Positions 34,856 through 43,593 of a stretch of 64,000 bases of DNA are shown piece after piece. The first letter of the stretch is position 1. Every line of letters starts with the position of its first letter. Location: NCBI RefSeq assembly GCF_011813015.1, contig NZ_QHLQ01000003.1, positions 62,001 to 126,000 of the forward strand, in the 5' to 3' direction. Under the pieces are notes generated by a model that did not search any database, was not told where the DNA came from, and saw nothing but the letters and a program-made list of their open reading frames with translations. A program made the translations under genes and the position numbers. Origin of the DNA: Parasedimentitalea denitrificans (lineage in GTDB: Bacteria; Pseudomonadota; Alphaproteobacteria; Rhodobacterales; Rhodobacteraceae).

Positions 34856-35476
34856 ATGCCTATTCAAGCCGTCGTATTTGACATCGGGAATGTACTCCTG
34901 GAATGGCACCCCGAACGGTTCTATGACGCCCAGATAGGCCCAGATCGCCGCCGTGCCCTGTTTGCCGACGTGGACCTGCACGGCATGAACCTAGGCGTCG
35001 ATCGCGGCGATGATTTCCGCAGCTCTGTCTATGGTCTGGCGGACCAACATCCTGAATGGCAGGACGAAATTCGCCTTTGGCACGACAGTTGGCTGCAAAT
35101 GGCCGCACCGGAAATTCCTCACTCCACTCGGTTGCTCAGGGCGCTGAAGTCAAACGGCACCCCGGTCTTTGCACTCAGCAACTTTGGCATCGGAACCTTT
35201 GAGATCGCATGCAAGGCCTACCCGGTGTTAACCGAATTCGACCGCAGTTACGTGTCTGGCTATATGCAAACCTTAAAGCCCGAAGCGGAAATTTATGCCC
35301 GTCTCGAGGCGGACTGCGGTGTTGAACCCGGCCATTTGCTGTTCGCTGACGACAGGTCTGAAAACACCAAAGCAGCCGAGGCGCGCGGCTGGCAAACTCA
35401 CCTGTTCACGACCCCGGATGGCTGGGCCAATCGACTTGTCCATGAAGGGCTGCTTACGGATGAACAGGCCAAATGA
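34856..35476 (+). CDS. HAD-superfamily phosphatase (YihX-like)
   Basis: A 206-aa class IA HAD hydrolase. The nucleophile motif reads FDIGNVLLEW, with Gly in place of the second Asp, as in YihX-type sugar phosphatases. Later motifs are the Ser in FALSNFG, the Lys in YMQTLKPEAEIY and the acidic pair in FADDRSEN. The likely activity is dephosphorylation of a small metabolite; substrate unknown. It is probably cotranscribed with the RidA gene, 18 bp upstream. Confidence 0.85.
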   Translation: MPIQAVVFDIGNVLLEWHPERFYDAQIGPDRRRALFADVDLHGMNLGVDRGDDFRSSVYGLADQHPEWQDEIRLWHDSWLQMAAPEIPHSTRLLRALKSNGTPVFALSNFGIGTFEIACKAYPVLTEFDRSYVSGYMQTLKPEAEIYARLEADCGVEPGHLLFADDRSENTKAAEARGWQTHLFTTPDGWANRLVHEGLLTDEQAK

Positions 35477-35538
35477 GCGCTCCCATTCATTAGCCTTTAA
35501 GAGCACTCGGACTGCCTGCCGTTTATTCCCAACGGAGC

Positions 35539-36789
35539 CTAGGCCGTTACAGCCGACACAGGCCCATCCTTTGGGGTCTCACGAATTGGCAGATGCACGA
35601 TTGCACTAAATGCGCCGATGCCAACGCCAATCCACCAGACCAGCGTGTAATCACCATACATGTCGTACATCCGGCCACCCAGCCATACGCCAAGGAAGCT
35701 GCCCAGTTGGTGGCTAAAGAAGACGATCCCGTAGAGTGTCCCCATGTAGCGCAGACCATAGAGGTGCGCGACCAGACCAGAGGTCAGCGGCACGGTTGCC
35801 AACCACAACGAGCCCATAACCACCGAGAATACAATTACCGACATTGGTGTGATCGGCATCATGATGAACAGTGCCGCCGCAATGGTTCGGCCTGTATAAA
35901 TACCCGCCAGCAGGTATTTCTTGGAGTACCGGTTACCAAGCCAGCCCGCCAACAAGGTGCCGCCAACATTAGCCGCGCCGATCAGCGAGATCGCAACAGC
36001 CCCCAGCGCCGAAGTTGTGGTGATCCCCAGGCTGTGCAAGGCCCCACCGGGAAGGATCGGACCACACATCTCTGTGATAAAGGCGGGAAAGTGCGCCGTG
36101 ACAAAGGCCAGCTGATAGCCGCAACTGAAGAACCCCAGAAAGATCATGGTATAGGATGGATCTTTGAACGCCTTGATCAGAATCTGGCCCATGCTCTCTT
36201 CCAGCTCGGCTTTTGAAGCAGCGACCGGTGATCGCATTAATGGCAAAGTCAGTATCAACGTCAGAACGACGCCCGCAAAAATCATGAACACCTGCTGCCA
36301 GCTGAGAAAGCTGAGCATCCATTCGGCCGTTGGAGCGCCAAAGATCTGACCACCTGATCCGGCGGCGGTGACAATTGCCAGAGACATTGATCGGTTCGCA
36401 TCAGAACTGGCTCGGCCGACCACAGCCAAAATAACTCCAAACCCGGTACCAGCGATGCCAAAGCCAACAAGCCATTCATAGGCTTGCATTTCAAACGGAC
36501 TGGTAGACCCTGCACTGAGCACCAGACCTGCTGCATAGATCAACGCACCAAGCACAATTGCTTTTCGATCCCCGATCTTTTCAGCCAAGGCACCGAACAG
36601 CGGCTGGCCAATCCCCCAGGCTAGGTTCTGAATGGCAATTGCCAGTGAAAACTCGCTGCGTGCCCAGTTGAATTCTTCGGCGATCGGGATCTGGAACACC
36701 CCAAAGGATGCCCGCACAGCAAAGCTGACCATAATAATCGCACAGCCGACGATCAGAACCGGAGTGAATAGGGGCGTCTGGCGCGGCAT
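35539..36789 (-). CDS. MFS transporter (monocarboxylate/oxalate-type)
   Basis: A 416-aa major facilitator with about twelve hydrophobic helices. The MFS loop motif appears as GALAEKIGDRKAIVLG between helices 2 and 3, and an N-terminal helix contains RASFGVFQIPIAEEF, a pattern of the OFA/monocarboxylate group. It is probably an importer of organic acids. The gene is divergent from zapE with 160 bp between them, and convergent with the HAD gene. No regulator is adjacent. Confidence 0.82.
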   Translation of the reverse strand: MPRQTPLFTPVLIVGCAIIMVSFAVRASFGVFQIPIAEEFNWARSEFSLAIAIQNLAWGIGQPLFGALAEKIGDRKAIVLGALIYAAGLVLSAGSTSPFEMQAYEWLVGFGIAGTGFGVILAVVGRASSDANRSMSLAIVTAAGSGGQIFGAPTAEWMLSFLSWQQVFMIFAGVVLTLILTLPLMRSPVAASKAELEESMGQILIKAFKDPSYTMIFLGFFSCGYQLAFVTAHFPAFITEMCGPILPGGALHSLGITTTSALGAVAISLIGAANVGGTLLAGWLGNRYSKKYLLAGIYTGRTIAAALFIMMPITPMSVIVFSVVMGSLWLATVPLTSGLVAHLYGLRYMGTLYGIVFFSHQLGSFLGVWLGGRMYDMYGDYTLVWWIGVGIGAFSAIVHLPIRETPKDGPVSAVTA

Positions 36790-36949
36790 ATGGGATCTCC
36801 TGATAGGCGTTCGGCGACCCTAACGACAAGAAACCCACCTCTCAAATCAAGACTTTTGCGGCATCACATCAGAATATTTGATGTGAACAGCCCAGTACGA
36901 CTGCGCCGCAGTGCTTTCCAACCAATCCGAGCCGGGTTATGGCTGGCAC

Positions 36950-38020
36950 ATGACCAATTTGACCACTTTGTACCGCGACAAGATCGCAAAGGGTGAATTG
37001 CACCCGGATCCGGCGCAAGAAGCCGTGTTGCCGCATTTCGACCGGATCAGCGATGGCCTTCGTGCCGCGCCCATTAAGCGTGGTTTGTTTCGTAAGGTGC
37101 GACCGCCGTCGCCCAAGGGCCTATATCTTTGGGGTGGCGTAGGGCGCGGCAAGTCGATGTTGATGGACCTGTTCGTTGACAGTCTGGGTGACATTCCAGT
37201 GCGTCGGGTGCATTTTCATGCCTTCATGCAGGAAATTCATGCGGCAATGCATCAGGCCCGCCAAGACGGCGTCGAAGACGCGCTGGCCCCGGTAGCAGCA
37301 AGGATTTCTGACAGTGTTCGCCTGTTGGCGTTCGATGAGATGCAGATCAGTGACATCACGGATGCCATGATTGTCGGACGCTTGTTTGAAGCGCTGTTTG
37401 AGGCGGGAGTTGTGGTTGTCACCACATCTAACCGGGTGCCGGAAGATCTGTACAAAAACGGGTTGAACCGGCAATTATTCCTGCCGTTTATCAAACTGAT
37501 CAAAGACAAAATGGTCCCTTGGGAGATGGTCAGCCCGACCGATTACCGCCAGAACCGGCTACAAGGGTCAAAGGTCTATTTCACACCCAATGGACATGAC
37601 GCCACGGTCGCCATTCAGGCGATTTGGCATGACCTTTCTGGCGGTGACGCGCAGCCGTTGGTGCTGCAGGTCAAAGGGCGTGAGGTCACCCTGCCCGCGT
37701 TTCGCAACGGGGTGGCGCGAGCAACGTTTTACGACTTGTGCGGCAAGATGTTGGGACCCGGTGATTATCTGGCTATTGCAGCTGAAGTGAAAGTACTGGT
37801 GCTGGAGGATATTCCCAGCCTGTCGCGTAGCAACTTCAACGAGGCCAAGCGGTTTGTCACATTGATCGACGCGCTGTACGAGGCCCAGGTGCGGCTGATC
37901 TGTTCAGCTGCGGCGGAGCCCGAGATGTTGTACATAGAGGGCGAAGGGACATTTGAATTTGAACGCACCGCCAGCCGTTTGCGTGAGATGCAAGGTGAAG
38001 ACTGGGGGCACGAAGCCTAA
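36950..38020 (+). CDS. zapE: Cell division protein ZapE (AFG1-like ATPase)
   Basis: A 356-aa AAA-type ATPase of the AFG1/ZapE family, with Walker A GGVGRGKSM near residue 65 and Walker B LLAFDEMQISD. The family acts at the division septum in bacteria and in protein quality control in mitochondria. The ATG at 36950 gives MTNLTTLYRDKIAKGEL, the usual opening; a GTG at 36911 would add thirteen unconserved residues. It ends in a convergent arrangement with folC, separated by a repeat that can form a GC hairpin. Confidence 0.9.
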   Translation: MTNLTTLYRDKIAKGELHPDPAQEAVLPHFDRISDGLRAAPIKRGLFRKVRPPSPKGLYLWGGVGRGKSMLMDLFVDSLGDIPVRRVHFHAFMQEIHAAMHQARQDGVEDALAPVAARISDSVRLLAFDEMQISDITDAMIVGRLFEALFEAGVVVVTTSNRVPEDLYKNGLNRQLFLPFIKLIKDKMVPWEMVSPTDYRQNRLQGSKVYFTPNGHDATVAIQAIWHDLSGGDAQPLVLQVKGREVTLPAFRNGVARATFYDLCGKMLGPGDYLAIAAEVKVLVLEDIPSLSRSNFNEAKRFVTLIDALYEAQVRLICSAAAEPEMLYIEGEGTFEFERTASRLREMQGEDWGHEA

Positions 38021-38040
38021 GCCTGCGGCTCTTGTAGCTA

Positions 38041-38106
38041 AGCGGGGGCTCTGCCCCCGGCGCGGCAGGCCGCCCCTCCCCCGGGATATTTTTGGCCAGA
38101 TGAAGA
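38041..38106. repeat. Rhodobacterales-type intergenic repeat with GC hairpin
   Basis: GGGGGC-TCT-GCCCCC (38044-38058) is followed by a GC-rich stretch and CCCCGGGATATTTTTGGCC. Strings like this are common between genes in Roseobacter-group genomes (from memory). It lies between the convergent zapE and folC stops and may act as a bidirectional terminator. Confidence 0.55.
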
Positions 38107-38127
38107 GCGGATGGGACGAGTATACTG

Positions 38128-39402
38128 TCAGCCGTTTTCTCGCAGAATGGCCCCTGCAAGATAGAGTGAGCCGCAGATCAGAACCCTTGCTTCGGGCTCT
38201 TGCGCCGTGATGGCGGCAAGCGCGGACGCAGCAGAGTCAGCAGTTGTTGTGGCCATACCTACCTTGGCAGCGGCAGCCGAGGTGTCTTCGGCGGATAGAG
38301 TATTAATCTCATCTGGGATCGAGATTGCAGTAAGGCTGGCGGCGTGTTTGGCCAGTGGCGCCATATAACCGGTCACATCTTTGGTGTTCAGCATGCCGCA
38401 GATCAGGTGAGTAGGACGCTTGGGCAATGTGGATAGCACATCTGCCAGTGCCTGCCCGGCGGCCGCGTTATGACCGCCATCGAGCCAAAGTTCAGCCTGT
38501 GGTGCCGCGTCAACCAGTGGCCCAGTTTTAAGGTGCTGCATTCGGGCGGGCCAAACTGCCTGAGTCATGGCAGCCTCGCAGGCGGCCTCATCCGCGCCGA
38601 GGTGACGCAGAACGGCCAGAGCTGCGCCAGCGTTCTGGATCTGGTGTGCACCCAGAAGCGCGGGCAGTGGCAGGTCCAGCAAGCCGCGTTCATCCTGAAA
38701 CACCAATCGGCCAAATTCGGTATAAACATGCCAATTCTGGCCGTGCGCGATCAAGGGCGCGCCGAGCCGGGCTGCCGTTGATTCGATGACCTCCATTGCC
38801 TCGTCCGGCTGCGGACCAACCACGCAGGGCACACCGCGTTTGATGATACCCGCCTTTTCGGTGGCGATTTTGGTCAGGGTATCGCCGAGAAACTGTTCAT
38901 GGTCGATCGAGATGGGCGTGATGACAGTCACCTCTGGCTTGTCGATCACATTTGTGGCGTCCAGCCGCCCACCCAAGCCGACCTCGAGCAGGGTGTAATC
39001 TGCCGGGGTACGAGAAAACGCCAGCAAGCCTGCCACGGTCGTAATTTCGAAGTAGGTGATGGTTTCACCACCGTTCTTTTCATAACACTCGTCGAGGATC
39101 TTGGTCAGATGCACTTCGGTGATCAACTCTCCGGCCAGACGGATGCGTTCGTGAAACCGGGCCAGGTGCGGCGAGGTATAGGCGTGGGCGGACTTCCCCA
39201 TGCCCTCGATCCCTGCACGAATCATCGCTTGGGTTGACCCTTTGCCATTGGTGCCTGCCAGATGAATGACTGGCGGCAGTTTTTTCTGCGGGTTGTCCAA
39301 CGCTTCAAGCAGTCGCCAGACCCGGCCCAGCGTCAGATCCATCAGCTTAGGATGCAATGCCATCATGCGGGTCAGGATGATATCAGAGGAGGCTTGGGGC
39401 AT
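38128..39402 (-). CDS. folC: Folylpolyglutamate / dihydrofolate synthase
   Basis: A 424-aa Mur-ligase-family enzyme that adds glutamate to dihydropteroate and then to folates. It has the ATP motif HLAGTNGKGSTQAMI near residue 45, the conserved SPHLARFHERI, the carboxylated-Lys region, and ISIDHEQFLGDTLTKIATEKAGI. The length is normal. It lies 106 bp downstream of accD in the same direction. A terminator hairpin separates them, so folC probably receives partial read-through or has its own start. Confidence 0.93.
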   Translation of the reverse strand: MPQASSDIILTRMMALHPKLMDLTLGRVWRLLEALDNPQKKLPPVIHLAGTNGKGSTQAMIRAGIEGMGKSAHAYTSPHLARFHERIRLAGELITEVHLTKILDECYEKNGGETITYFEITTVAGLLAFSRTPADYTLLEVGLGGRLDATNVIDKPEVTVITPISIDHEQFLGDTLTKIATEKAGIIKRGVPCVVGPQPDEAMEVIESTAARLGAPLIAHGQNWHVYTEFGRLVFQDERGLLDLPLPALLGAHQIQNAGAALAVLRHLGADEAACEAAMTQAVWPARMQHLKTGPLVDAAPQAELWLDGGHNAAAGQALADVLSTLPKRPTHLICGMLNTKDVTGYMAPLAKHAASLTAISIPDEINTLSAEDTSAAAAKVGMATTTADSAASALAAITAQEPEARVLICGSLYLAGAILRENG

Positions 39403-39431
39403 TGGTATCAGATCCCTGTGGCAGATCGCTT

Positions 39432-39465
39432 AAAAGAAAACCGCCCACCATTTCAGGCAGGCGGT
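39432..39465 (-). terminator. Terminator between accD and folC
   Basis: On the minus strand ACCGCC (39465-39460) pairs with GGCGGT (39445-39440), with further pairs inside after a small mismatch, and is followed by TTTTCTTTT. It is positioned after accD and before folC. Confidence 0.75.
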
Positions 39466-39508
39466 AAAATAAGGCGGGGCTTCCCGCTGTAGGTACAACC
39501 TATCGCAG

Positions 39509-40465
39509 TTAAGTCGCTGCGGCTTCGGTTTCTGCGGCGTCCTGAGGCTCGCTTTCGACCTCTGGTGTTGGCTCGTCCACTTTTTCCGGTGCAGGCAGAT
39601 CGCCGACAACCTGAGGAGACAGCCCCATAAGCATACGAACAATTGTGACCAGCTCTTTACGCAGCTCGGTGCGCTTGGTCACGCGGTCCAGAATGCCGTG
39701 ATCCAGCAGGTATTCAGCGCGCTGGAAACCTTCGGGCAGCTTTTCACGAATGGTTTGTTCGATGACCCGCGCGCCGGCAAAGCCGATCAGTGCGTTGGGT
39801 TCAGCGATGTGAACGTCGCCCAGCATCGCATAAGACGCCGTTACACCACCTGTCGTCGGGTGTGTCAGCACAACGATATAAGGCAAATTGGCCTGCTTTA
39901 GCATTTGAACCGCAACCGTTGTTCGCGGCATTTGCATCAGGCCAAGGATGCCTTCTTGCATCCGTGCGCCACCAGCAGCGGAGAACAGGATCAAGGGACG
40001 CTTCAGCTCAACTGCGCGCTCGGCAGCGGCAAGAATCGCGTTACCGACATACATGCTCATCGAGCCGCCCATGAACGAGAAGTCCTGCGCGGCGGCAACG
40101 ATAGGCGTGCGGCCCATTTCGCCCTCAGCGACCAGCATCGCTTCGCTTTCGCCAGTCTTTTTCTGCGCCGCCTTCATCCGGTCAGGATAACGCTTCTGAT
40201 CCTTGAACTTTAGCGGGTCGGCGATTGGTTCGGGAACGTCGATTTCTGTGAAAATACCACCATCGAACAGTGCATCAAAGCGGGCCCGAGGCGTGATGGC
40301 CATGTGGTGATCACAGTTGGTGCAGACATTCAGATTGTCGCTCAACTCACGGTGAAACAGCATGGTTCCGCACTCTGAGCATTTCTGCCACAGGTTCTCG
40401 GGGACTTCGCGACGCGAAAAGATCGAATTGATCCGCGGTCGGACGTAATTGGTAATCCAGTTCAT
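39509..40465 (-). CDS. accD: Acetyl-CoA carboxylase carboxyltransferase subunit beta
   Basis: A 318-aa subunit that, with AccA, transfers CO2 from carboxybiotin to acetyl-CoA. The N-terminal zinc ribbon is clear (Cys29, Cys32, Cys48, Cys51), followed by the crotonase-fold carboxyltransferase domain with [12 protein letters not shown] and [16 protein letters not shown]. The last ~35 residues are an acidic Pro/Glu-rich tail, variable in the family. The ATG at 40465 ([10 protein letters not shown]) follows GAGGCC and is the conserved start; an upstream extension to 40525 is rejected. Confidence 0.95.
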   Translation of the reverse strand: MNWITNYVRPRINSIFSRREVPENLWQKCSECGTMLFHRELSDNLNVCTNCDHHMAITPRARFDALFDGGIFTEIDVPEPIADPLKFKDQKRYPDRMKAAQKKTGESEAMLVAEGEMGRTPIVAAAQDFSFMGGSMSMYVGNAILAAAERAVELKRPLILFSAAGGARMQEGILGLMQMPRTTVAVQMLKQANLPYIVVLTHPTTGGVTASYAMLGDVHIAEPNALIGFAGARVIEQTIREKLPEGFQRAEYLLDHGILDRVTKRTELRKELVTIVRMLMGLSPQVVGDLPAPEKVDEPTPEVESEPQDAAETEAAAT

Positions 40466-40525
40466 AGCAGGCCTCTGCAGGGGCAGTTTGTCCCCCCAGA
40501 TAATGCGACCCGACGGCAATTGCAA

Positions 40526-41437
40526 TCAGCGGCGTATCGCAAGTCGCGCTGCAAGCCAGCAAACGCCCATCATGACAAAGTCCACAACCAGCCAGGGCCG
40601 CAGCGCCTGTGCGTCGGACATTTCATACGGAAGCAGGTAGAGCGCCAAACTGTTGAGGCTGGTCGGCGACGCAAAAAGCAGCAAGGCGGCAATATTATTA
40701 AAGAAATGCACTGCAATTGCAGGCCCCAATGTTCCCGCGCGGGCGGTGAGGTCAGCCATCAAGAAGCCAAACAATCCGGCCCAGATGGCAATCAACGTCG
40801 CATTCTCTCCTGCTTCGGCAGGCACATAATGGCCCAATGCAAACAGTACAGAGGGCACCATCAACCAGATCAATGGGTGACGGAAGCGCGCTGCAATTCC
40901 CTGCTGGATATAGCCCCGAAACAGAATTTCCTCAGCTCCAGTTTGTACCAGAACCACTGTGAGTGACAGTGGAAGCAAGGCCAGCCATGTCAGCGCCGGA
41001 AGGTTGGAAACCATTGGGGCACCCAGCTGGTAGGGCGGCAGCAATAGAAGCACCCCACCCAAGGCAATGAGATAAAGGCTGACCCATGCAAATTGCCGCG
41101 CCGCAGTCCGAGGCGGACCTGTAATGCTAAATACTGAACGCTTTTGTAGTATCCGCGCGGCCACGGACACCCCGACGATGGCGAACCCAAATCCACCAAG
41201 CAAAACCAGCATGGCGGCCGGGTTCGATCCGTCCTGAAGCCCCGCCATCCAAGGACCGGGAAACAGATTTCCAATAATGGTATGCGCCAAAGATGACAGC
41301 AGAATGACAACCGCGATGACAACAATCAGTCCAAGGACCAGCCGCCATAGCTGAGGGCGCACGCGGGCGGCGGTGACAAGTGCTTCGTGCGCTGTGTAGC
41401 GTGGGTTAAAGGGCATTGGAGTTAGGTCTGAACACAT
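40526..41437 (-). CDS. CPBP-family intramembrane glutamic protease
   Basis: A 303-aa membrane protein with about eight hydrophobic segments and the CPBP/ABI (CAAX protease-like) motifs in order: EEILFRGYI, FALGHYV and HFFNN. Relatives process membrane substrates or protect against bacteriocins; the target here is unknown. Neither the ATG at 41437 nor that at 41416 has a clear ribosome site, so the start is uncertain by seven residues. It lies 60 bp upstream of accD on the same strand, so cotranscription is possible. Confidence 0.85.
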   Translation of the reverse strand: MCSDLTPMPFNPRYTAHEALVTAARVRPQLWRLVLGLIVVIAVVILLSSLAHTIIGNLFPGPWMAGLQDGSNPAAMLVLLGGFGFAIVGVSVAARILQKRSVFSITGPPRTAARQFAWVSLYLIALGGVLLLLPPYQLGAPMVSNLPALTWLALLPLSLTVVLVQTGAEEILFRGYIQQGIAARFRHPLIWLMVPSVLFALGHYVPAEAGENATLIAIWAGLFGFLMADLTARAGTLGPAIAVHFFNNIAALLLFASPTSLNSLALYLLPYEMSDAQALRPWLVVDFVMMGVCWLAARLAIRR

Positions 41438-41694
41438 CTAAAATAAAAGTCATAACCGATCCAATTTTGCGTAGCCTATCATGTCCAAGGCTCGTCAATT
41501 TACGATAGGCACGATTAGTTTCGAACACAAGTTGGAGGGCAGATCTGCCCCAGAACGCTGACCATGCGTCTAGGCTTGGGGACCACGGTTTTCCCAGTCG
41601 CCGGTCAAGAAAGCGAATTGCCGGCTTGGGTAACTAGCGTTACATTGCGTCGAAACAATTGGGCAAAACACCCGCTGAATAATTTGAGGGCATC

Positions 41695-42456
41695 ATGGGC
41701 AGGATACTGGATCGGCTGTTTCACCACCGCACCTTGAATTTTTGGCGCAAGAACGCGCGACAGGCAGATGCTGCTCCATTGAGTGAGTTGAGAGCGCAAC
41801 GCAATCATGCGCGACAGTTACGGACACATCTTGATCGCTTGATCCACGTGGCGGACGGACGGTTGGCACTGCCGCAAATTGGATCGTCGTACTTTCCTAA
41901 GCCCCATGGCACCGACTGGTCCTGGCGGCCAAACCTATGGCGCGGGCCATTGCCAGTTCCGGGCATTTCCTCAGCCGCGTCTAAATCAATGTTGGGCGAC
42001 GAAGTACAGGTTTTCCACGACTGCTCCTTTTCCGAACTGACCCTGCGCCAGTTGCGAAATACTAGGGAACAAGATCTGGCACCGTTTGGCCTGCGTATGG
42101 ATGTGTTCCAGTTTGACGGCTCATTCCTGTCGCTGGTGATTGAACTTCCACCTGAGGCCACCGAGGGTTTGACTCGACAGCACTTGTTACGTTTTGACAC
42201 CATTATCGAGACCGAGAAGCCGCAGGAAATATTTGCGCGCCTTAACATCAAACATGGCCCCAATACTGAACAATTGGTACGTGAGTTGCCGTTGGACAAG
42301 ACCACTGCAATGGTCGAGTTTGATCTCGCCTATTCCCGTCTCAATGAAAAACGAATTGAAAAAATCTGGCTTGATCTGATTTTTGAGTCTCCTGACATGA
42401 ACCAAGTGATCCTGCGCGATCTCACCTTCTCGCGCCATCACCGCGCCGCTATTTAA
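41695..42456 (+). CDS. DUF6478-type conserved protein
   Basis: A 253-aa soluble protein. I recognise the pattern (FHHRTLNFWRKNARQADAAPL, RPNLWRGPLP, then a beta-rich half with VFHDCSFSELTLRQLRN) as a Rhodobacterales family that I believe is DUF6478. No catalytic motif or signal peptide is seen. The C-terminal half looks like an all-beta sandwich. The gene is followed after 10 bp by another short Rhodobacterales-type gene, so the two likely form an operon. Function unknown. Confidence 0.7.
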   Translation: MGRILDRLFHHRTLNFWRKNARQADAAPLSELRAQRNHARQLRTHLDRLIHVADGRLALPQIGSSYFPKPHGTDWSWRPNLWRGPLPVPGISSAASKSMLGDEVQVFHDCSFSELTLRQLRNTREQDLAPFGLRMDVFQFDGSFLSLVIELPPEATEGLTRQHLLRFDTIIETEKPQEIFARLNIKHGPNTEQLVRELPLDKTTAMVEFDLAYSRLNEKRIEKIWLDLIFESPDMNQVILRDLTFSRHHRAAI

Positions 42457-42466
42457 GGACCCCACC

Positions 42467-42844
42467 ATGAGCGAGTTGTCACTGAGCAAGATCCGCTTTC
42501 TTAACGGCGTTTGGGAAGGCAAAGTTACCAATGCCCCCGACACCGGAACGCGGCCCGACATTCAGGTGCGCTATTTGGATCAGGTTGTTGACGGTGTAAT
42601 CCTAAAGGAAGGGAACACCGGCAGCGAATGGGACCTGCACGTTCCAGTACCCAGCCACGCGGTGGCCGATGGGGTGCACAGCTTTGTAATCTATGACAGT
42701 GCTACAGATCGCAAACTCGGTGACTTTACCATCATTGCCGGCGAAGTCGCCGCGGATGATCTGCGTGCCGAGGTCGAACTGCTACGGGCCGAACTCGACA
42801 TGCTGAAACGCGCCTTTCGCCGTCATTGCCTGGAGACCAGTTAA
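42467..42844 (+). CDS. Hypothetical protein with C-terminal coiled coil
   Basis: A 125-aa protein. Residues 1-90 look like a small beta domain (IRFLNGVWEGKVT, VDGVILKEGNTGSEWDLHVPVP, FTIIAGEV). Residues 95-118 form a Leu-heptad helix (LRAEVELLRAELDMLKRAF), suggesting dimerisation. It is not assigned to any family that I can name. It is coupled to the DUF6478-type gene upstream, and its end overlaps the end of the PEP-mutase-family gene on the other strand by 4 bp. Confidence 0.65.
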   Translation: MSELSLSKIRFLNGVWEGKVTNAPDTGTRPDIQVRYLDQVVDGVILKEGNTGSEWDLHVPVPSHAVADGVHSFVIYDSATDRKLGDFTIIAGEVAADDLRAEVELLRAELDMLKRAFRRHCLETS

Positions 42845-43593
42845 GTCAGGGTCAAATATGCTTCGGCAAGGGTTTGCATCGACTGAACAAATGGCTGAGG
42901 TCCATAGCTGCAACGTGCCACTCCGGCCTTGGCCACAGCCTCGCGCGTCATAGCCTCGCCGCGCATCATCACGTTGACCGGCAACGGGCTATCCCGGCAG
43001 ATCTGAGATATCAGGTCCAGATCCGTCAGCCCCGGAACAAACAGACCACTGGCCCCTGCCCCAGCAAAGGCCATGGCGCGCTCTATAGTTTCATCCAGCA
43101 GGTTAGCATGTTGACTGGTGTCTTTCTGCTTTAGAAACAGGTCTGTGCGCGCGTTAATGAACAGGCTGGCATCCGCGGCCCGGACAGCACGTATTCGCTC
43201 TGATTGCTCTTCGATCGAATACAACCCATTGCCGCCGACGATCTGATCCTCAAAGTTGATGCCAACAGCACCAGCCGAAACTATGCGAGCGACATTTTCC
43301 GTCAGCTCGGCCCCGCCCGTCGCATAGCCACCTTCGAAATCGACACTCAGCGGTGCGTCGACAGTTTGGGCGATGCGTTCAACGATTTGCACCAGAAATG
43401 ACAGCGGAAGTTGCTCTCCATCGCCATACCCCTGCGCCTCGGCCACTGACCAGCTACCTGTCGCGACAGCTGCAGCACCCGCATTGGCTACCGCATTGGC
43501 GCTACCTGCATCCCAAATGTTGTATAACACCAAGGGATCGCCTGGCACATGCAAGGCCGCGAAATCCTGTGCCCTTTTGGTCTGGTCTGTCAC
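42841..43593 (-). CDS. Isocitrate lyase / PEP mutase family protein
   Basis: A 250-aa TIM-barrel enzyme of the ICL/PEP mutase superfamily. It has LYNIWDAGSANAVANAGA, the metal-binding VDFEGGYA and GINFEDQI, and INARTDLFL. The KKCGH loop of true isocitrate lyases is absent, so a C-C or P-C lyase of the oxaloacetate hydrolase/2-methylisocitrate lyase side branch is more likely. It overlaps the ada stop by 4 bp (ATGA), so it is translated together with Ada. This linkage is unexplained. Confidence 0.83.
   Translation of the reverse strand: MTDQTKRAQDFAALHVPGDPLVLYNIWDAGSANAVANAGAAAVATGSWSVAEAQGYGDGEQLPLSFLVQIVERIAQTVDAPLSVDFEGGYATGGAELTENVARIVSAGAVGINFEDQIVGGNGLYSIEEQSERIRAVRAADASLFINARTDLFLKQKDTSQHANLLDETIERAMAFAGAGASGLFVPGLTDLDLISQICRDSPLPVNVMMRGEAMTREAVAKAGVARCSYGPQPFVQSMQTLAEAYLTLT

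Noticed and set aside
41474..41510. GCCTATC/GATAGGC inverted repeat between the CPBP protease and DUF6478 genes
   Set aside because: The 7-bp arms with a 23-nt loop are expected by chance in a gap of this size; no second feature supports it.
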